A stretch of 5,208 bases of DNA. Origin: Reyranella sp. GTDB lineage: Bacteria > Pseudomonadota > Alphaproteobacteria > Reyranellales > Reyranellaceae. The position numbers were made by a program, and so were the translations under genes. Every line of letters begins with the position of its first letter. Position 1 is the stretch's first letter. The DNA lies in the NCBI GenBank assembly GCA_016780605.1, contig JADHLS010000480.1, positions 1 to 5,208 on the forward strand. The letters are read 5' to 3'. The notes beneath the pieces were generated by a model. It did no database searches. It had not been told where the DNA came from and worked only from the letters and a program-made list of their open reading frames with translations. Below are positions 1 through 3,782 of this stretch, one piece after another.

Positions 1-369
1 CCCCGAGATGGTGAGCAGCGGAACGCCGCGCTCCTGGGCAAGCGGCAGCAGCGCCAGCATGTGCGTGCCGAGGATCGGCCCGACGACGGCGGGCGAGGAC
101 CCGCCGCCCATGACTCGCTCCCACGCCGTCACCGCCGCTTCGGGCGTCGCTTGGGTGTCGAGCACATCCGGCTTGAACGCGACGTCCTTGTTCTGGCTCA
201 CGGCCAGCAACGCGCCGTTCTTCTGGCTGGTGCCTTCGAGGGCCACGAAGCCCGTCAGCGGCACGAGCACCGGCAGGCGCAGCTCCTGAGCCTGCACGAC
301 GGCGGGCGCAGCGAGCAGCGCAACGACGATCAACGCCGAGGGGACTACTGTGCGGCGCCACCAGCCCAT
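1..369 (-). CDS. Branched-chain amino acid-type ABC transporter solute-binding protein (N-terminal 123 residues, 3' end outside window)
   Basis: This is the periplasmic substrate-binding component of a LivJ/Peripla_BP_6-type ABC importer. Only the first 123 codons lie in the window; the family is usually about 370-400 residues. Residues 1-27 form a Sec signal peptide: MGWWRR, then a hydrophobic core (VVPSALIVVALLAAPAVV), with probable cleavage after VQA-27. The mature start carries family hallmarks: LPVLVPLTGF (about 32-41), SQKNGALLAV (48-57), a conserved D71-T-Q of the type VxDTQATPEAAV, the AVVGPILGTH segment (94-103) and LAQERGVPLLTISG (110-123). The ATG at 369 is supported by GAGGTGA seven bases upstream (377-383) and by the signal peptide. 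The gene starts inside the last 25 bases of the upstream hydrolase gene, so the two are probably translationally coupled and share a substrate. The ligand cannot be read from this fragment. Confidence 0.88.
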   Translation of the reverse strand, partial: MGWWRRTVVPSALIVVALLAAPAVVQAQELRLPVLVPLTGFVALEGTSQKNGALLAVSQNKDVAFKPDVLDTQATPEAAVTAWERVMGGGSSPAVVGPILGTHMLALLPLAQERGVPLLTISG

Positions 370-1901
370 GGCGACATCACCTCGTTCATGCCAGTCAGTT
401 CTCCGGTCTTGTCATCGCGCACGATACACGACGGATTGGCAAAGCCGAGCGGCGAGACCTGGTTGGCAACGTCGACCGTCGGCAGCTTCGCCGCAATCGC
501 CTTCTTGACCGCGTCCGGCAGATCGCGATTGACGCGGATCGGACCTACGCCCGAGACGTCGATGCGCGGCTGGTGGAAGGCCGCCTCCACATCCATGCCT
601 CGGTCGATCAGCATCAGCGCGAGCTGGGTCACCGCCGGCACGATGCGCCGTCCGCCCGAGGCACCGATGCAGAACCACGGCTTGCCGTCGCGGGCCACGA
701 CCACCGGGCAGATGTTGCAGAGTGGCCGCTTGCCCGGCGCGATCGAGTTCGGCCGGTCGGGCTCGGGGTCGAACCACAGCATGCCGTTGTTCATGGTGAT
801 GCCGGTCCTCGGCAGCATCACGCCCGAACCGAACAGCGACATCAGTGTCTGGGTCAGCGCCACCATGTTGCCAGCCGAATCGGCGGCGCAGAAATGCGTC
901 GTGCAGGAATCGGTGGGCTTGTCGCCCAGGCTTGTCAGCCGCTCCTCATAGGCCTGGTGCATGCCCTGGGCGATGGCGGCGAAGAACGGGGCGTCGGGAG
1001 CGCCCTGGCCCTTGGTGCTGGCGCCGATCAGCTCGATCGTGCGCTTGAGCGTCGGCCCCGCGGTCAGGCCGCCCGCGACGTTGATGGTCGCCGCGCCATG
1101 CTGGAACGACAGGGGCTCCACGATGCGCGCCTCGTAGGAGGCGAGATCGTCATAGGAAATGGCCGAGCCGCCGGCCTGCAGGTCGCTCGCGATGTCGCGC
1201 GCGAGCTTGCCTTCATAGTATTCGCGCGGACCGCCGTCGCTCAGCCGTTGATAGGTCTCGCCGAGATTACCGAGCTTGATGTAGCGGTCGTTGCCCTGCC
1301 AATCGATCATCGGCACGCGGCCGTCGTCGCACAGATAGGCGGCGCGCGAGGCCGGGAACATCGACAGATTGCGCGCACCCTGCGTGAGCATGACCTGCAT
1401 GTACCAGTCGAGCTGCATGCCGCGTTTGGCGAGCGCGATGCCCGGCGCCATGACGTTCTGCCACTTCAGGCTGCCGAAGCGCTCCAGCGCCTTGGCCAGC
1501 CCGGCGACCATGCCGGGCACAGCGATCGAGTGATAACCGACCTCATTCCGATGCTCGAGGATGTCGGGCCAGGCGAAGGGGTTGGCGGGGCCGGGCCCGA
1601 CGATCTTGTAGTTCGAGGGGTCGAGCTTCTTCGCCGAGATCGGACCGTAATCGACGGTCCAGGCGCGCTGCTCCTTGGCGCTCCAGATCGTCATGAAGCC
1701 GACGCCGCCGATGCCGCTCATCCACGGCTCCAGGGCGCCGATTGCCATGCCCGTGGCCACGGCGGCGTCGATCGCATTGCCCCCCTTGCGCAGGATCTCG
1801 GCGCCGACTTCAGCGGCTCTGCTGTTCTGTGCGACCACGACGCCTTTGCCGCGCACGGCCTGCTTGCTCACTCTCCATTGACGCGTTAGCGACTCGCTCA
1901 T
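345..1901 (-). CDS. Gamma-glutamyltranspeptidase-fold Ntn hydrolase, non-canonical substrate pocket
   Basis: The 518-residue product matches the GGT family along its length, but not as a classical glutathione-cleaving enzyme. Visible blocks are EVGAEILRKGGNAIDAAVAT (31-50), GIGGVGFM (63-70), HSIAVPGMVAGLAKALERFG (124-143), the processing site TTH at T334-T335-H336, FGSGVMLPRTGITMNNGM (357-374), PGKRPL (389-394), GASGGRRI (413-420) and VEAAFHQPRIDVSG (438-451). In this family the proenzyme cleaves itself before the first Thr, which becomes the nucleophile, so subunits of about 333 and 185 residues are expected. T352 matches E. coli T409 and G416-G417 match the oxyanion-hole glycines. Compared from memory with E. 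coli GGT, the gamma-glutamate contacts R114, N411, Q430, D433, S462 and S463 are replaced by G86, M354, G373, W376, C395 and N396, and the lid loop before PGKRP is absent. No signal peptide is seen, so it is probably cytoplasmic. The substrate is unknown, perhaps another amide, as in oxamate-amidohydrolase-like relatives. Confidence 0.9.
   Translation of the reverse strand: MSESLTRQWRVSKQAVRGKGVVVAQNSRAAEVGAEILRKGGNAIDAAVATGMAIGALEPWMSGIGGVGFMTIWSAKEQRAWTVDYGPISAKKLDPSNYKIVGPGPANPFAWPDILEHRNEVGYHSIAVPGMVAGLAKALERFGSLKWQNVMAPGIALAKRGMQLDWYMQVMLTQGARNLSMFPASRAAYLCDDGRVPMIDWQGNDRYIKLGNLGETYQRLSDGGPREYYEGKLARDIASDLQAGGSAISYDDLASYEARIVEPLSFQHGAATINVAGGLTAGPTLKRTIELIGASTKGQGAPDAPFFAAIAQGMHQAYEERLTSLGDKPTDSCTTHFCAADSAGNMVALTQTLMSLFGSGVMLPRTGITMNNGMLWFDPEPDRPNSIAPGKRPLCNICPVVVARDGKPWFCIGASGGRRIVPAVTQLALMLIDRGMDVEAAFHQPRIDVSGVGPIRVNRDLPDAVKKAIAAKLPTVDVANQVSPLGFANPSCIVRDDKTGELTGMNEVMSPWAGGAAQ
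377..383 (-). promoter_or_regulatory. Ribosome binding site for the solute-binding protein, inside the hydrolase gene
   Basis: On the minus strand GAGGTGA lies seven bases before the ATG at 369. It is embedded in the codons for Asn-Glu-Val-Met near the end of the hydrolase gene. It fixes the start of the solute-binding protein and supports re-initiation or coupled translation across the overlap. Confidence 0.6.
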
Positions 1902-1906
1902 TAATG

Positions 1907-1912
1907 CTCCTT
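1907..1912 (-). promoter_or_regulatory. Ribosome binding site of the GGT-fold hydrolase gene
   Basis: AAGGAG on the minus strand lies five bases before the ATG at 1901. It is a strong Shine-Dalgarno that fixes the start. Only nine bases separate it from the large palindrome at 1922-2036, so any transcript started beyond that element carries the palindrome in its leader. Confidence 0.75.
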
Positions 1913-1921
1913 AACCACACG

Positions 1922-2036
1922 TCATCCCGACCGAAGCCTCGCGAAGCGAGGCGAAGTGGAGGGACCTATTCTTCTGCGAGCGACCAAGAAAGGTCCCTCG
2001 ACTACGCCACCCTACGGGTGGCTTCGCTCGGGATGA
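1922..2036. repeat. 115-bp symmetric cruciform element with two side hairpins (palindromic dispersed-repeat type)
   Basis: The element is an inverted repeat centred on 1979. The outer arms 1922-1936 and 2022-2036 pair over 15 bp with one C-C mismatch (1931/2027). The inner arms 1952-1966 and 1992-2006 pair over 15 bp with two mismatches (1954/2004 and 1958/2000). The stem then extends through 1967/1991 and, past a bulged A1968, 1969-1973 with 1986-1990, to a 12-nt loop at 1974-1985. Between outer and inner arms, each side carries a separate 15-nt hairpin of six base pairs and a triloop: CCTCGC-GAA-GCGAGG (1937-1951) and CCACCC-TAC-GGGTGG (2007-2021). It occupies most of the space between two divergent genes. 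Its TCATCCCGA..CGGGATGA ends resemble intergenic palindromes common in alphaproteobacterial genomes. No clear target-site duplication or open reading frame is seen. It could be a non-autonomous mobile palindrome, a structured leader or a bidirectional transcription barrier. Confidence 0.85.
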
Positions 2037-2100
2037 AGGCCTGATTTCGCCACAAAGCCTGATACACTGCAGGGCGGACGGGCCGGGAAAGAACGCGGGC

Positions 2101-2646
2101 GTGACGGAACTGAACCAGATCGACCTGCGGACGCTGGTGACGGGAAACAAGCGTGCCTGGGATGGTTTCGTCGCCGCGGCCGCGCCTCTGATCAACGCCG
2201 TCGTACGCCGTGCGCTCGCTTCATACCGGCTGAGCGAAGAGGACGTAATGGACGCGGCGCAGGATGTCTTCGTCCGACTGTGCGCCAATGACTATCGCCT
2301 GTTGAAAACCTACGATCCGGCGCGGGCCGGCCTTGCGACCTGGCTGGCCGTAGTCGCCCGGTCGGCGGCCATTGATCACGCTCGTCGCCGTCGCCAGGCC
2401 ACTTTGCCGCTGGATGATGTGCCGGAGGCCAATCTGGGGGTCGAGGACCGCCATGTGGAAAAACTCAAGATTCCTCAGGGACTTCTGACGGAGCGTCAAA
2501 TGCTGGTGCTGAAATGCCTATATGACGAGGAAAAGGACGTGGCCGAGGTCGCCCAGCTTCTCAAGATCGACGCGCAGACCGTTCGCAGCACGCATCATAA
2601 GGCCTTGTTGCGACTGCGTTCTCACTTCCAGAAGGAACCTCAATAG
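2101..2646 (+). CDS. ECF-type RNA polymerase sigma factor (sigma-70 family)
   Basis: The 181-residue product has the two-domain layout and size of ECF sigma factors. Region 2 spans about residues 19-98: WDGFVAAAAPLINAVVRRAL, then DAAQDVFVRL (51-60, core polymerase binding) and YDPARAGLATWLAVVARSAA with IDHARRRR (71-98, -10 recognition and melting). Region 4 spans about 128-176: LLTERQMLVLKCLYDEEKDV and a helix-turn-helix AEVAQLLKIDAQTVRSTHHK followed by ALLRLRS, for -35 recognition. Regions 1 and 3 are absent, as expected. The start is GTG, with no good Shine-Dalgarno upstream (only a weak purine run GGGAAAG at 2085-2091) and no in-frame ATG or GTG nearby, so translation may be weak. It is the first gene of a four-gene unit. 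Such factors usually activate their own operon, but I could not identify its promoter motif. Confidence 0.9.
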   Translation: MTELNQIDLRTLVTGNKRAWDGFVAAAAPLINAVVRRALASYRLSEEDVMDAAQDVFVRLCANDYRLLKTYDPARAGLATWLAVVARSAAIDHARRRRQATLPLDDVPEANLGVEDRHVEKLKIPQGLLTERQMLVLKCLYDEEKDVAEVAQLLKIDAQTVRSTHHKALLRLRSHFQKEPQ

Positions 2647-2696
2647 AAGTGCCTTTGGCAGGGGATGCCCGGCCGGTTTCCGACGTAATCTGCACC

Positions 2697-2703
2697 AGGA
2701 GAG
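2697..2703 (+). promoter_or_regulatory. Ribosome binding site of the anti-sigma candidate
   Basis: AGGAGAG lies four bases before the ATG at 2708. It decides the start: the reading frame stays open upstream to an ATG at 2522 inside the sigma gene, but that extension is Arg/Ser-rich shadow sequence without family character. Confidence 0.75.
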
Positions 2704-2707
2704 CGCA

Positions 2708-3232
2708 ATGAGTACCGATCGTCCCACCCAGAGCGACAAGGAGCTGTGGCAGAGCCTTGCCACCGGCCGTGACGTCGCGTCCTGGGTCGTGAAGGCGCCG
2801 GTTTCGGATCTCGACTTCGCCGCCTGGCTGGAAGGTCGCATGTCCGAAGAGGCCGCGGCGCGCATCGAGGCCGCCGTGGCGACCGACCCGGACCTGCGCC
2901 GTGCTGCGCTCGAACTGTCCGAGGTCTTGGGCCAACCCCTGCCGATCGCACCGGCGCGCCTGGAAGTGCGCGCCAAGGCGCTGGTCGGCTTCGAGGTCGA
3001 GCGGCGGCCGCCGGCTCTCCCCGGCCTGTTCGACTGGCTGTTCGCCAGCGACCGGCGTTTTGCTTTTCAGCGCGCTGCGGCAATGAGCGCCGCCGTGGTC
3101 ATCGCCATCTCCGGCTTCATGTTGGGTGGTGGCCTGGGTGAATCGATGGCGCAGGAGCGCCATACCTACACCACGCAGCAACACGACACGTCCAACGACC
3201 TGTCCGAATTCCTGGTCTCGGACGGCATCTGA
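2708..3232 (+). CDS. Probable anti-sigma factor, single-pass inner-membrane protein without zinc motif
   Basis: The 174-residue product sits directly after an ECF sigma gene, where the cognate anti-sigma factor normally lies. The cytoplasmic part (1-121) contains LDFAAWLEGRMSEEAAARIE (35-54) followed by AAVATDPDLRRA (55-66), which resembles the short helical sigma-binding region of anti-sigma proteins (xLxAYLDGxLxxxExxxxExxLxxDPxL). The HxxxCxxC zinc motif of ZAS anti-sigma factors is absent and there is no Cys at all. One membrane helix is predicted at about 123-144 (AAAMSAAVVIAISGFMLGGG). It leaves a periplasmic tail of about 30 residues that ends in LSEFLVSDGI. Such a short tail could be touched by a periplasmic partner, and the next gene encodes one. 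The stop codon is separated by one base from the next start (TGA-C-ATG), so the two proteins are probably made together. The anti-sigma role is inferred from position, topology and weak similarity. Confidence 0.72.
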   Translation: MSTDRPTQSDKELWQSLATGRDVASWVVKAPVSDLDFAAWLEGRMSEEAAARIEAAVATDPDLRRAALELSEVLGQPLPIAPARLEVRAKALVGFEVERRPPALPGLFDWLFASDRRFAFQRAAAMSAAVVIAISGFMLGGGLGESMAQERHTYTTQQHDTSNDLSEFLVSDGI

Positions 3233-3233
3233 C

Positions 3234-3773
3234 ATGCCACGCCTGCTTTTTCAGGTGGGACTGGCCCTGTCGCTCCTGCTGAACGCGTTCTTCGTGGCGG
3301 GCTTCGTCTTCCGCAACTGGATCGCGCCGTTGCCCTTCGAGCATCGCGGGCCGCCGCCACCGCCGCCACCGGGAGCGCGCCCCAGCTTCCTCGACATGGT
3401 GGCAAGTGACGTCAGCCTCGACGGCCCGCAGCGCGAGGCGCTGCGCGGCGTCTTCGAACAGCACGCCCAGGGCCGCCGCGATCGCTTCCGCGAGATCCAG
3501 AAGACGCGCGAGCAGATCATCAACGAATACCGGCGCTCGCCCATTGATCCCGACAAGCTCATGCCGCTGATCGAGAAGCTGACCGATCTGCGCGCCGAGC
3601 AGCAGAAGGATACGGTGCGTGCTCTCGCCCAGCTCGAGGAGCGGTTGACGCCCGATCAACGTCAGCGACTTCATCAGGTGCTGGTCGATCGGCTATCCGG
3701 CCCGCCGCCGATGCAGCGCCCGGGGCAGCCGGGCGCGCCGCCACCGCCACCGCCGCGTCCTCCCTCGCAATAG
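3234..3773 (+). CDS. Membrane-anchored periplasmic Spy/CnrX-like protein (heavy-metal sensor or resistance family), probable signal sensor
   Basis: The 179-residue product has an N-terminal membrane anchor (about 4-26, LLFQVGLALSLLLNAFFVAG) and a proline run P40-P46. A helical hairpin domain follows (about 51-155) that resembles the periplasmic metal-sensor/Metal_resist and LTxxQ (Spy, CpxP) families. Two repeats are visible: SLDGPQREALRGVF (61-74) and LTPDQRQRLHQVL (138-150). Between them are charged amphipathic helices (QGRRDRFREIQKTREQIINE, 79-98). The C-terminus (157-179) is Pro/Gly/Gln-rich with P169-P174. In CnrYXH of Cupriavidus, a protein of this type senses metal and controls the membrane anti-sigma. 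Here there is no Cys and only three His (37, 77, 147), so the CnrX-type His/Met metal site is not evident and a chaperone-like or misfolding-sensing role is possible. No Shine-Dalgarno is seen, so translation probably couples to the upstream gene. The upstream in-frame ATG at 3126 lies inside that gene and is rejected. Confidence 0.78.
   Translation: MPRLLFQVGLALSLLLNAFFVAGFVFRNWIAPLPFEHRGPPPPPPPGARPSFLDMVASDVSLDGPQREALRGVFEQHAQGRRDRFREIQKTREQIINEYRRSPIDPDKLMPLIEKLTDLRAEQQKDTVRALAQLEERLTPDQRQRLHQVLVDRLSGPPPMQRPGQPGAPPPPPPRPPSQ
3351..3371 (+). repeat. Short tandem CCG/CCA repeat encoding seven prolines
   Basis: The 9-bp unit CCGCCGCCA is repeated about 2.3 times in frame and encodes P40-P46, just after the membrane anchor of the periplasmic sensor. 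Such tracts are expected to stall ribosomes without EF-P and can change length by slippage. Confidence 0.7.
3738..3755 (+). repeat. Short CCG/CCA repeat encoding six prolines near the C-terminus
   Basis: Six consecutive proline codons (P169-P174), alternating CCG and CCA at first, lie 15 bases before the stop codon of the periplasmic sensor gene. With the upstream tract it frames the helical domain by two polyproline segments. Confidence 0.65.
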
Positions 3774-3776
3774 GAG
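3772..3776 (+). promoter_or_regulatory. Ribosome binding site of the DUF1800 gene, overlapping the preceding stop codon
   Basis: AGGAG overlaps the TAG stop of the periplasmic sensor gene (3771-3773) and lies six bases before the ATG at 3783. It fixes the start and shows that the DUF1800 gene belongs to the same transcription unit. Confidence 0.75.
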
Positions 3777-3782
3777 AAAGCC

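Noticed and set aside
61..951. 296-codon open frame on the plus strand
   Set aside because: It lies opposite both the solute-binding protein and hydrolase genes, has low-complexity composition and has no recognisable domain.
573..1889. 438-codon open frame on the plus strand opposite the hydrolase gene
   Set aside because: It is a GC-rich antisense shadow: an Arg/His/Ala-rich product with no family motif, fully opposite a well-supported gene.
2040..2068. Possible -35/-10 promoter upstream of the sigma factor gene (CTGATT at 2041-2046, TACACT at 2063-2068)
   Set aside because: Spacing is 16 but matches to consensus are poor (about 3/6 and 4/6), and no ECF-type GGAAC/CGTC pair was found. It is not strong enough to annotate.
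2522..2707. In-frame upstream extension of the anti-sigma candidate, which could suggest a sigma/anti-sigma frameshift fusion
   Set aside because: The extension is Arg/Ser-rich without family character, the sigma gene has its own stop at 2646 after a complete region 4, and AGGAGAG before the ATG at 2708 marks the true start.
2647..2707. 61-base gap between sigma and anti-sigma genes as a terminator or second promoter
   Set aside because: Only short GC-rich self-complementarity is seen, with no T-run and no convincing promoter hexamers. It holds the ribosome site and otherwise nothing recognisable.
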